From: Chloroflexota bacterium
GTDB taxonomy: Bacteria > Chloroflexota > Dehalococcoidia > Lucifugimonadales > UBA3495
Assembly (NCBI GenBank): GCA_009837355.1
Contig: VXTR01000064.1
Coordinates: 34,737 to 98,736 of the forward strand
Reading direction: 5' to 3'
DNA: 64,000 nucleotides
Positions 41,356 to 52,600 of the stretch are shown here, one piece after another (position 1 is the first letter of the stretch; each line of letters starts with the position of its first letter). The notes below the pieces were generated by a model. That model worked only from the letters and a program-made list of their open reading frames with translations. It did not search any database and was not told the DNA's origin. The translations under genes and the position numbers were made by a program.

Positions 41356-42078
41356 ATGACGCAACTGCGCAGCCTACTGGAACGCATCAATGCCGGCGCC
41401 GGCCCTTCGCTGGGTTTCGGCGCGATACAATCAGCACGCCTGCCGGCCATGGCGCTGATTGCCCGCTGTTCCGGTGACCTGGAGGCGGCCCTGCTCGCCG
41501 CCGGGGACGCCGCTGACGCTGTTGTCATTGCCGCACCCGGTGGTTCGCCCGGCGGCCTTCCCGATCTGGGCGATCGAGTTTGGGGAGCGGGCGGCGTACC
41601 GCTTACGCCCGAAAATGTCGCGCTTTGGCACGCCGCCGGCGCGGATTTCATGGTGTCGCCACCGACTGGCGCTGAAGTGGATGCCGTCAACGTTGCCCAA
41701 CCGGGCATGACGCACGGGATGCGAATACCGGACGACCCGGACGATGCCGCTTGGCGCGTCCTCTCCACCGCGCCCGTGGACTTTCTGGTGCTGGACAAGT
41801 CGGCGATGACCGGCACGTGGACGTTTGCGGATTTGGCCCAAGTAGCCGACGCCGTCAGCCGCACCGACAAGTTCCAGATCGTGCGGCTTGGTCTTCGGCC
41901 CAGCGTAAACGAGTTGGTGGCGCTGCACCAAGCAGGCGCAGTGGCAGTTGTGGCCGAGGCTAATGACTTTGGGTCGGACGGCATGGCGGGTCTCAAAGCC
42001 GACCTGACGACCCTGCCGCGGGTCCAACCAACAGGCCGCCGGCGAGTTCAACCCAGCCTGGAAACCCCGACGACGTGA
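41356..42078 (+). CDS. Hypothetical protein of possible TIM-barrel fold
   Basis: I do not recognise this 240-residue protein with confidence. Its pattern of alternating strands and helices, such as ALLAAGDAADAVVIAAPG, LWHAAGADFMVSPPTG, APVDFLVLDKSAMTG, and ELVALHQAGAVAVVAEANDF, resembles a partial TIM barrel or a histidine-biosynthesis-type barrel, but no phosphate-binding motif is evident. The C-terminus is basic (RRRVQPSLETPTT). Its stop overlaps the GTG of the site-2 protease gene (GTGA), so the two are translationally coupled. Confidence 0.6.
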   Translation: MTQLRSLLERINAGAGPSLGFGAIQSARLPAMALIARCSGDLEAALLAAGDAADAVVIAAPGGSPGGLPDLGDRVWGAGGVPLTPENVALWHAAGADFMVSPPTGAEVDAVNVAQPGMTHGMRIPDDPDDAAWRVLSTAPVDFLVLDKSAMTGTWTFADLAQVADAVSRTDKFQIVRLGLRPSVNELVALHQAGAVAVVAEANDFGSDGMAGLKADLTTLPRVQPTGRRRVQPSLETPTT

Positions 42079-42776
42079 TACTTCAAAGCCTCGACCTGCT
42101 TCGGGACAATCCGGTCTCCTTTTTCCTCGTCATTGGGATCGGATTGGCAGGACTAATTGCCGGGTTCACAGTGCATGAGTTCAGCCACGCCCTAACAGCG
42201 CACGTTGAAGGGGACAATACGGCCCGGCGCATGGGTCGCCTCACTTTCAACCCGATCAAGCACATTGACCTGCTCGGTTTTCTGCTGCTGCTGGTTGTAG
42301 GCTTTGGATGGGCGAAGCCAGTGCAGGTTGACCCGTTCAATCTGCGTCACGGCCGACTGGGGATGTCACTGGTAGCGGCGGCCGGGCCGTTGTCCAACTT
42401 TGTGCTAGCGTTCGTGTTGGGGCTGGTTTTTCGCTTTGAGCTGTTGCCAATAGTAACTGACACGGCGCGCATATCCGGTGTCCCGGAAATTCTGGGGTTT
42501 GCCGCTTTCCTCGCCATCTTTTTCAATCTCATCCTGGGCATCTTCAACCTGATTCCCCTGCCGCCGCTGGACGGCAGCAAGGTGCTGGGCGGCCTGCTGC
42601 CGCGCGCGTTGTATTATCCGTACCTGCAATTCGAGCGCTACGGATGGATTCCCTTGCTGGGATTGATTGGCGTCAATCTTTTCCTGAGCTACGCTTTTGG
42701 CATCAGCTTCCTGGCCCAGATAATATTGCCGCCGGCGCTGTTTCTGTTTCGGCTGACAACCGGTCTTCCCTTATAA
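42075..42776 (+). CDS. Site-2 protease family (M50) intramembrane metalloprotease
   Basis: The 233-residue multi-pass protein has the zinc motif HEFSH (His34, Glu35, His38) in the helix AGFTVHEFSHALTAH, and the third-ligand motif NLIPLPPLDGS with Asp166. FNPIKHIDLLGFLLLLVVG and GFGWAKPVQVDP are typical of the short bacterial S2P group without PDZ domain. It starts at GTG 42075 in a GTGA overlap with the upstream gene, which may encode a partner or substrate. Targets of such proteases include membrane anti-sigma factors; none is evident here. Confidence 0.9.
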   Translation: MILQSLDLLRDNPVSFFLVIGIGLAGLIAGFTVHEFSHALTAHVEGDNTARRMGRLTFNPIKHIDLLGFLLLLVVGFGWAKPVQVDPFNLRHGRLGMSLVAAAGPLSNFVLAFVLGLVFRFELLPIVTDTARISGVPEILGFAAFLAIFFNLILGIFNLIPLPPLDGSKVLGGLLPRALYYPYLQFERYGWIPLLGLIGVNLFLSYAFGISFLAQIILPPALFLFRLTTGLPL

Positions 42777-42780
42777 GACC

Positions 42781-42808
42781 GCAGGGGCGAGTAATTATTC
42801 GCCCCTGC
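42781..42808. repeat. Intergenic hairpin repeat, copy E
   Basis: Arms GCAGGGGCGA and TCGCCCCTGC (10 bp) enclose GTAATTAT, which adds a G:T and three A:T pairs. The outer pair differs from copy D (C:G instead of T:A) while keeping the stem. Confidence 0.8.
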
Positions 42809-42835
42809 TCGCCTCAGTGAATTCGGCAGTTTCCT

Positions 42836-43432
42836 CTACGGGCGCAGCGGGATTGGTCGGTTGGCCTGGTTCTCGGCAATCTGATCGGTGTCCCACAGCT
42901 TAGCGAAGTTGTAGGCTCGGGGGCAGTGGCCGTAGGATTCCTCAACGTTGATGATGATGCCCTGCAGGTGCTTGGCATTGTCATCCGTCCAGTACAGTTC
43001 CAACTCCACCTTCTGGCGTTCCAGTTCTTCCTTGTTCACGATGGTAACGGTGCCGTTGACGCGCACGGTGTCGTTGACGCCAGGGATCATGAAGAGCAGG
43101 CCGACATGGGGATTGGCGTCCATGTTCTGATAGGACTGGAACAGACGGTTGCCGGCGACATCGGGCAGGAGCAGACGCTGGCTGTCCAGCACCTTGACGA
43201 ATCCAGGCTTGCCCCCCTTGGGAGATGCGTCGCAGTTGCCATCCGGGTCGGCGGAGGCCATCACGACGAAAGGCGCGGCGGCGATGAATTTCTGCACGAA
43301 ATCGGACATCTCGCCCTTCACCTTGACCCTGGCTCGAGTGCTCATTTCCCCGAACTGGTCATTGAACCGGCTGGGTTCCTGGGTGACGGTACAGAGATCG
43401 TCAACCGTGGCGGGGGCAGTTGCAGTGGTCAT
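42836..43432 (-). CDS. Pyridoxamine 5'-phosphate oxidase-family FMN/F420 split-barrel protein
   Basis: The 198-residue protein has the split-barrel pattern of the MSMEG_1061-like PPOX class: KFIAAAPFVVMASADPDGNC, ASPKGGKPGFVKVLD, LLLPDVAGNRLFQSYQNM and NPHVGLLFMIPGVNDTVRVNG. The C-terminal half with ELYWTDDNAKHLQGIII and HCPRAYNFAKLWD is typical of the group. Members reduce or oxidise small substrates with FMN or F420. It diverges from the PKS gene across 172 bp. Confidence 0.8.
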   Translation of the reverse strand: MTTATAPATVDDLCTVTQEPSRFNDQFGEMSTRARVKVKGEMSDFVQKFIAAAPFVVMASADPDGNCDASPKGGKPGFVKVLDSQRLLLPDVAGNRLFQSYQNMDANPHVGLLFMIPGVNDTVRVNGTVTIVNKEELERQKVELELYWTDDNAKHLQGIIINVEESYGHCPRAYNFAKLWDTDQIAENQANRPIPLRP

Positions 43433-43577
43433 ATCCTAAACCTCCATGGCAATCTGACGATAATCAAGTGGCGACAGGATACTGGATTTCGGCTGACAAT
43501 GCTACATCGGCCAGTCCTGACTGGGGTACATCTAGCATTTCGGCCCCCTCCCTATCTGGACTTGCTTTTCCGAGGTT

Positions 43578-43586
43578 TGGTACACT
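43578..43586 (+). promoter_or_regulatory. Extended -10 promoter of the PKS operon
   Basis: TGG-TACACT (43578-43586) lies 18 bp upstream of the PKS ATG, which is preceded by AAGGAG at 43593-43598. The leader would be very short. Confidence 0.4.
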
Positions 43587-43604
43587 GGCGACAAGGAGTT
43601 CGCT

Positions 43605-46600
43605 ATGACTACTGAACGGTATAACGACGCTTCGCAATCAACTCCCGCCGCGGCGGGAGTTTCCCATCGGTATGGAAGCCACCTGGGGGAGCCGATTGCC
43701 GTCATCGGCATGGCGTGCCGATTCCCCGGGGCGAACGATGTTCGAGATTTCTGGCGTCTGCTGGAAGCGGGGGAACACGCGATAACCGAGGGCGAACCCG
43801 GCTCCGGCATCGGGCGCGTAGGTGAACTCTTCCGAGGGACGACGGTTCAAAGCGAAGCCTGCCGCTTCGCCGCGTTCATTGATGACGTTGACCGGTTTGA
43901 CGCCGAGTTCTTCCGGATTTCGCCGGTGGAGGCGCAATTCCTAGACCCGCAGCAGCGAATAATGCTGGAAACCAGCTGGCAGGCGCTGGAGGATGCCGGT
44001 ATTGACCCGGAAGGGTTGCGAGGCAGCCGAACCGGCGTCTATGGAGGAATCAGCAATAACGAGTACCGTGGCATGATACTCGAATCCAGCGACACCGCCG
44101 ACGCTGCGCCCAGCCTTTACACCGTCAGCGGTACTTCCTACAACACCGCCATTGGACGAGTGGCTTTCGCGATGGGCCTGCAGGGGCCGGCCATTGCACT
44201 GGACACCGCGTGTTCGTCGTCGCTGGTGGCAGTGCACCAGGCAGTAACCGGGCTGCAGTTGGGAGAAGCGGATCTTGCTCTTGCGGGTGGGGTACATACG
44301 ATCCTGTCCGGGCGGTTGCTGGAACTCCGCGCCAACGCCGGAATGCTGGCGCCAGATGGCCGGTGCAAGACTTTCGACGCTTCTGCAAACGGTTATGTCA
44401 GGGGCGAAGGGTGCGGGATCCTGGTTCTGAAACGGCTGAGCGAGGCGGAAGCGGACGGGGACCGAATCTGGGGCATCATACGCGGGACTGCAATAAATCA
44501 GGACGGCGCCAGTAACGGACTGACCGTCCCCAACCAGGAGGCCCAAGAGCTCGTAATCCAAGACGCCCTGAGTCGGGCCGGCGTCTCACCATCGCAAGTG
44601 GACTATGTTGAAGCCCATGGTACGGGAACACCCGTAGGAGACCCGATTGAATTGGAGGCCATGGGGGCGGTTTACGGCATGGGGCGCGATGCGGAGCGCC
44701 CGCTGCTGGTCGGATCGGTGAAAACGAATTTCGGCCATCTGGAATCAGCGGCTGGCGTTGCCGGTGTGATGAAAGTGCTGCTGGCGATGAATCGAGGCGT
44801 GATTCCAAAGCATCTCAATTTCAGTACGCCTACTCCGGCGGTTGATTGGGAAAGGCTGCCGTTGTCCGTAACCGCGGTAGCCACTGACTGGCCGGCGGTC
44901 TCCGGCCGAGCTCCGCTCGCCGGCGTAAGCGGTTTTGGGTGGTCCGGCACCAACGCCCACGTGGTAGTTGAGGGCTACCGACCGGCCAATGCGGAAGGCG
45001 CAAGCAATGGGCTCAGCAGGGAGTGGCCGCCGGCCGGTTCCAAGCAACGTATTGATGTTTCGCCAGTGGCAACCGGCGAATCGTCGGATGCGGAGGCAGT
45101 GAGTCCACGCACAACGCGGATACTGCCGTTGTCGGGAAGGACGGACGCCGTTGTTGGTGAACTGGCGACACGATACCTCGACTGGCTGGACGTACACTCT
45201 GCAGAGCTGGCCTCCGCAGATTCCGGCAGCGGTTCTCTGCTGTCGGACATGGTGTGGACGGCCGGAGTTGGGCGCAGTCATTTCCCCTGTCGTGTGGGCG
45301 TCACCTTCCGGGATTCCGAATCGCTGCGCATTGGTCTGCAAAAGGTGAGTGAAGGGTCATCGGAACCTGCTGCCAGGCCGGCGAGGAGAGTGGCGTTCGT
45401 TTATACTGGCCAAGGCAGTCAGTGGGCGGGCATGGGCGAGACGCTGTACGAGACCGAGCCAGTCGTGCGATCGGTTCTGAACCGGTGCGAGGCAGTAATT
45501 CAAGAGGAAAGGGGAGTTTCTCTGCTTGATGTGATGTTTGGCAGAGAGGGGGCGGCTGGCGACCTTAATGACACGGCCTGGGCACAACCTGCGGTCTATG
45601 CCCTGGAGTGCGCGCTGACTGCGTTGTGGCGTAGTGTTGGTGTTGAGCCGAGTGTTGTCATCGGACACAGCCTCGGCGAGTTCGGTGCGGCTTATGCGGC
45701 CGGCGCGTTTGGCCTAGAAGAGGGTTTGCGGTTCGTTGCAAAGCGGGGCGTATTGCTGGCGTCGGTTCCAGAGTTGGGTTCGATGGCGGCGGTATTCGCG
45801 CCCAAGGACGAAGTAGCCGTGGCGGTTCAGGAGTATAGCTCCGAATCGAAAGGAACTGGCCTGTGTATCGGTGTGGACAATGGGATTCACCAGGTAATCA
45901 GCGGACCCACGGCGGACGTTCTGGCCCTTTCAGAGCGTTTTGAAGCTAAAGAAGTGCAGGTTCGGCCGCTGAGGACGAATCAGGCGTTTCACAGCGCCTT
46001 AGTAGAACCGGCGCTGGACCAATTGGAGCAGGCATACACGGACGTCACGGTTAAGCCGACGACGGTGGCTTTGGTAAGCAACGTGACGGGCAGCCGCATT
46101 GGAACAGGCGGCATCCTGGACGGCCAGTACTGGCGACGCCACGCGCGGGAAGCGGTGCAGTTCCGAAGCGGTATGGAAGTCCTAGCAGAGATGGGCGTCG
46201 ATCTGGTGATAGAGGTGGGACCGAACGCTGTCCTCGGTCCGCTGGTATCCCTCGCCTGGCCCGGAGTATCGGACGGCAACGAAGCGCCTCCCGTTCTGGC
46301 GAGCTTGCTACGCCCACTCTCCGGCATTGTCTCCGCGGACTTCCCTGACGGGTTCCTGGATGCAGTGGCCGGAGCGTATCGGGCCGGATTGGAAATCTCC
46401 TGGGATGGCCTTTTCGCGGGAGAAGATCGGCGCAGAATCGAACTACCCGGCTACCCCTTCCAGCGCCGACGCCATTGGGTCGATGCGCCACGGCGGGCGC
46501 GGGCTAGCTCCGACCATCCCCTTTTGGGAACCAGGCATGAATCGCCTCGCGGTGAGGTCCTGTTTGAAACGGAGATGGATGCATCTGAGCCGGCTTGGCT

Positions 46601-49600
46601 GAACGACCACCGGGTTTTTGGGCGTGTGATCATGCCGGGGGCGCTGTATGGCGCGATGGCCGCCGCCACATCCCTGGCCGAGGGCGCACCGGCGGTAGAG
46701 GTGGGCGACCTGCAACTGCACAGCCCGATGATATTCGCAGCGGATGATGCGGAGAACGGTACCGCTGAAAGAGCACGCCGAGTGCAGGCGGTACTTTGTC
46801 CGCCGGAGAGCGGCGGTGCCAGGCAAGTTGAGATATATAGCAAAGGCGAAGGGGAAGAGGGCTGGACGCTGCACGCGGAGTGCAAAACTTCGCCGGGCGT
46901 CAGGATGGGCGACGCCGGCCGCATCGACCTGGACGGCTTGAAATCTCGCCTGTCGGCAGCCGACGTGTCGGCGTTTTATCGGGCCAGGGCAGAGACCAGC
47001 ATTGACCTAGGCGCGGCATTTCGGACTCTCAGTGCCCTTTGGGCCGGCAATGGTGAGGCGGTCGGCGAGGTGGCGCTCCCGGAAGGTATCGAAAGGAATG
47101 CGATTGACCTGCATCCAATCCTGTTGGACGGGTGTTTTCAGGCGCTGTCTGCGGCGCGCCAGTCCGCGGGAAGCCAGGACGGAACAACGTATCTGCCGTT
47201 CGGCTGGGAACGATTGTGGTTCACCAGGCAACTGCCGGAGCGCCTGATCTGCCACGCGCAAATCAGGGAGAGCGAGCGTGATTCGGCTTCCGACGGCGGG
47301 TTTGCCGAAGTGCCGGAGGTGCTGAGCGGCGACCTGCGGTTCTACACACTGGATGGTGTTGAGATTGGCGGTCTGGACGGCTACACCGTGAAACGGGCCA
47401 CCCGAGCGTCGTTGCTTTCAGCAACGGAAGGGCTGCAAGACCTGCTCTACGAGATTATATGGCGGGATCGACCGTTGGCGCAGGGTATGCCGCCGGCGGA
47501 TTTCCTGACCGAGCCATGGGCTGTGGTCTCCTCTTCACCGACCTTCGCGCAATATCTGGTGAATGAAGGGGTTGGAGCCGATGCCCGTACTGATTTGCTT
47601 GATGACCTGGAGCGGCTGTCCTGGGCCTACGCTCTTGCCGCGTTGGAAAAGCTGGGATGGCAGCGCGTTGTCGGCGAGCACGTGGAACCTGAAGACCTAC
47701 GGCAAAGGCTGAACGTGCTGGATGAGCACAAGCGTCTGTTCCACCGTTTGTTTGAGATGCAGGCAAGGGGCGGCATGGTGGAAGAGCAGGGCGAGAGGTT
47801 TGTGGTGAGAGTCGGGAAAAATGACCCGATGCCGGACGAAATGGTAGGCGATATTGAAGAGTTTGCCGACCGAATCAGCGAGCGATACCCACATGGTTCA
47901 ACTGAGATTGGGCTGTTCCGGCGATGCGCCGGTGCGTTGGCGGACACTCTGACTGGGCAAGCCGATCCGCTAACCTTGCTGTTCAGCAGCGGGGAGCCAA
48001 CGGCCGCCGACTTGTATATGAAGGCTCCAGTAGCCCGTTCGGCCAACCGGATGCTGGGGGACGCCATCGCGGCCCTGCTCACCGAATTGCCGGAGGGACG
48101 CAAGCTGCGCATCCTGGAGGTTGGCGCCGGCACCGGGTCGGCAACGGCTGCCGTCCTACCAGAATTGCCCGACGGACGGTTTGACTATGTCTACACAGAC
48201 ATATCCGCCGGCTTCTTTGCAGAAGCTGAATCCCGTTTCGGAGGCAGCGAGGCATCTATCGAATACCGAGTTCTGGACATCGAGAGGAGTCCCATTGAGC
48301 AGGGGTATGACGCTCATGGCTATGACCTGGTAATTGCCTCGAACGTGCTGCACGCCACCATGTACCTTCACGAAACCTTGGCTCACTGTCGCGAGCTTCT
48401 CGCGCCATCGGGCCAGCTGCTCGCCCTGGAAAACCTTCGCGGCCAGGGTTGGCTTGACTTGACTTTCGGACAGCTGGACGGTTGGTGGCGGTTTGCCGAC
48501 GATTACCGTCCGCACCATGCGCTGGCCAGTCCTGCAGTTTGGCAGCGCGTGCTAACCGACGTGGGATTTGAGGAAGCGGCGGTGATGGGAGTGGACGAGT
48601 CCAACCGGGACAACCAGCCCGACCGAGGCGTGATAATGGCGCGCGGGCCGGCGGAAGTGACTGAACCGGCCGGGGTATGGGTTCTGGCCGGCGACAGATC
48701 CGGCGTAGCCCGGCAATTGGCTGCTGAATTGGCCGGGCACAATCAAACGGTGGTGGTGGCTGGGCCGGACGCCTCATCCGGCGGAATGTCTACGGAAATT
48801 AGCGACGCCATTATTGAGACGACTGTCGCGATGCAGGAGCGCGAGTCTTGGCGCTCTTTGCTGGAGGGCCTGCCAGCGGATGTTCAGCTGAGCGGCATTG
48901 TCCATCTGGCCGCACTGGACGGCCACGGCGAAGACGCCATCACTGCGGAGTTGGCGGATGACGCTAAGCACGCCGTAGCCAGCGCATTGGCCCTGGTGCA
49001 GGGCTTATCCGATGCTGATGCTATGCCGGAAAAGGGTGTGTGGTTCATCACTAGCGGCGGACAGGTGCTGGAGCATGAGCACTTCGGGCAGCTTTCCGGC
49101 GCGCTCCTGTGGGGCTTTGGCAAGGTAGTGTCGCAAGAAGCTCCCCACCTGCAACCGCGGATGATAGACCTGGACACCAACACTGCTGCGCCGGTGGCTG
49201 ACCTGGTCAACGAGCTTATGTATCCTGACGCGGAGACTCATCTGGCGTACCGCCTGGGACTGCGCCAGGCAGCGCGCCTGGTTCGGGCCGGCTCCGCCAC
49301 TGAGCGGGTGTCCATGCCGGAAGATTCGCGCTGGTTCCTGGAACCCGACTCAGGTGGTGCACTGGAAGGGCTGCAGGTACTGGACGCGCCCGAGCATCCG
49401 CTGGAGCCGAAGGAAGTGCGCGTGGCCGTGGAGGCTGCCGGCTTGAATTTCTGGGATGTGTTCCGCGCGATTAACATCATCGACGAAGGGCTTCTGGGCG
49501 GCGAGATGTGCGGTCGTGTGGTCGAAGTAGGCTCGGAAGTGTCCAGCGTTTCGGTGGGTGACCGGGTGGTGGCCCTGGCGTTTGGAACTTTCGGGTCGGA

Positions 49601-52600
49601 AGCAGTCATGCGGGAAGAAATGGTGGCCCTGGCGCCACCTAAAATATCCACTACAGCCTTGGCAACCATGCCCACCGTATTTGTCTCCGCTGCGCTGTCC
49701 TATGATTTCTCCGGGCTGAAACCGGGCGAACGGGTGTTAATTCACGCCGGCGCCGGCGGGGTGGGACTGGCAGCCATCCAAATGGCGCAGGCCGCTGGCG
49801 CGGAAGTGTTCGCCACGGCCAGCGCACCCAAGCAGGCGTATCTGCGATCGCTGGGCGTGAAGCACGTATTTGACAGCCGTCAGACGAAATTCGGACAGGA
49901 AATCCTGGACGTTACAGAAGGCCAAGGGGTTGACGTGGTGCTCAACAGCCTGACGGGAGAGGGCTTTATCGAGGCGAGCCTGTCATGTCTATCCCAGGGC
50001 GGACGGTTTGTTGAGTTGGCCAGGGAGGGCATTTACAGCGACGGCGAAATGGCCGCGGCCCGGCCGGACGTGGCGTATCACATCTTGAAACTGGATGTCC
50101 TGAAAGAGCACTACCCGGCAGAACCGGGGGACGCTCTCCGCAGGGTAATGACAGCCCTGGATGCGGGGGAATTGACTCCGCTCATTCACAGCAGATGGCC
50201 GATGGCCGAAGCGGGGCCGGCGATGAAGTTCATGCGCGCCGCCCGGCACATCGGGAAAATCGTTCTCACCACCTCCCCGTTGGAAACGGGACGTTTGCGC
50301 GGGGACAGGACTTACCTGGTAACCGGCGGCTTGGGCGGAATCGGGTGCACGCTGGCCGGCTGGCTAGCCGAGCGTGGCGCCGGCGCTATTGTGCTGAACG
50401 GACGCAGGGACCCGGACCCTGAGGCCGTAGCCGCCATTGCGGCGCTGCGCGAACAAGGGGCAACGGTCGAGGTTGAGTTGGCCGACGTAACTGACGCGGC
50501 AGCGGTGGACGCGATGCTGGAACGCATCGACGGAACGTTGCCGCCCCTGGCCGGCATAATTCACAGCGTGGGCGTCCTCTCGGACGCGGCGTTGACCAAT
50601 CAGAGCTGGCAGAGCTTTGAGAGCGTGCTCTGGCCCAAGGTGTTGGGAGCTTGGCACCTACATCGGGCCACCATGCACCGCGATCTTGATATGTTTGTAC
50701 TGTTCTCCAGCGTGGCCGGCGTGATGGGCAACGCAGGGCAGTCCAACCACGCGGCAGCCAATGCGTTCCTGGACCAACTTGCCGGCCATCGCCGGGCTAT
50801 TGGGCTCGCCGGTCAATCGGTGGCATGGGGCGCGTGGTCCGGACTCGGAGAAGCGGAGGAACAGCGGGAACGCATCGCGCGACAGTTGGAGGCCGGGGGC
50901 ACGGGCTGGATAACGCCACAGCAGGGTCTAAGAGCGCTGGAAACCCTCGTTCGTCAAGACGCGCCGACCGGCATGGTGGCGGCGGTCGACTGGCCGACCT
51001 TCGCCAATAATCGCGATGACATTCCACCGTTCCTGGAGGAACTGATTGTTACGTCCTCCGGGGATACGGACGCGGCTGCGGACACGTCGGACGATTTGCT
51101 CTCGCAGTTGCGAGGGCCGCAGCGAGCCGACGCGCAGAGCATTTTGGCTGCGTTCCTTCAGAAGGAATTGCAAGCAGTGATGCGGCTGCCCACACTGCCA
51201 TCAACGTCGGTGGGATTCTTCGACCTGGGCATGGATTCATTGATGGCTGTGGAGCTGAGAAACCGACTTAACCGCACCTTAGCCGGTGAGTACGTGGTCT
51301 CCAATACCGCCGTGTTCGACTATCCTGACATTACGGCACTGGCACGCCATCTGTCGGAAGAGCTGGGAGAGCTTGGAGGCAGTCTCTCAACGCCAATGTC
51401 GGAACCGGCGATCGAGGAGCGTCGTCAGGCAGCCATCAGCGATGACGATGGCATAGCCATCGTGGGCATGGCTTGCCGCTTCCCACGCTCGAATAACCTT
51501 GCCGAATACTGGCAGCTATTGGAATCGGGAACTGACGCGGTTACCGACGGGCGTCAGGAGGGCGGACCATGGGATGGAGCCGTAGGCGACCCAGCCGCCG
51601 AAGACCTGACCAGCAGGAGAGGCGCGTTTGTTGACGACATTGAGTGGTTCGACTCCCGTTTCTTCCGCATCGCGCCAATAGAGGCGCGCCTGATGGATCC
51701 GCGACAGCGCATGATGCTGGAAATCAGCTGGGAGGCGCTGGAAGATGCCGGCATCAATCCTGAGGGGCTGCGAGGAAGCCATACCGGCGTGTACGCTGGC
51801 GTCGGCGGCAGCGAGTACCGAGACCTAATTGAAGCCAGCGGCAGGGCAGACAGTTATTTGGGCACCACGGCAAGCGTAACCGCCGGACGGGTCGCTTTTG
51901 CTCTTGGCCTTGAAGGGCCGGCAATGCCCATCGACATGGCCTGCGCATCCTCACTGGCGGCGGTGCATCAGGCTGCGGCCGCCCTTCGAAAGGGTGAGGT
52001 CAACCTCGCCCTGGCTGGCGGCGTGCACGTGGTTCTATCCCGGTCGGTTTCCGGTTTCATGATGGAAGTGGGAATGCTGTCGCGCACAGGGCAATGCCGC
52101 CCCTTCGACGCATCCGCCGACGGCTACGTGCGCGGCGAAGGATGCGGAATCGTGGTTTTGAAGCGGTTGAGCGATGCCGAGGCAGATGGAGATCGAATCT
52201 GGGGAGTTATTAGAGGAAGCGCAGTCAACCAGAACGGGGCCAGCGCGGCGCTCACGGTACCCAACGGCCCGGCCCAAGAACGGGTGATGGAAGCCGCTCT
52301 CAATGAAGCGGGACTTGCCGGAACGGACGTAGATTACCTGGAAGCCCAGGCGGTCGGTTCCAAACTGGCGGACGCCATCGAGCTGCGCGCGGTCGGAGCC
52401 GTGTATGGCAGAGGGCGCGATGCGGACAATCCGCTCTTGACCGGCACAGTGAAGGCCAACATTGGGCATCTCGAGGCAGCGGCGGGAATTGCCGGCTTGA
52501 TAAAGACCGTATTGGCGATGAAGCAGGGGGTAATTCCCAGGCAGGTGAATTTTGATAACCCCAACCCGGAGATAGATTGGCACCAGTTGCCGGTGCAGGT

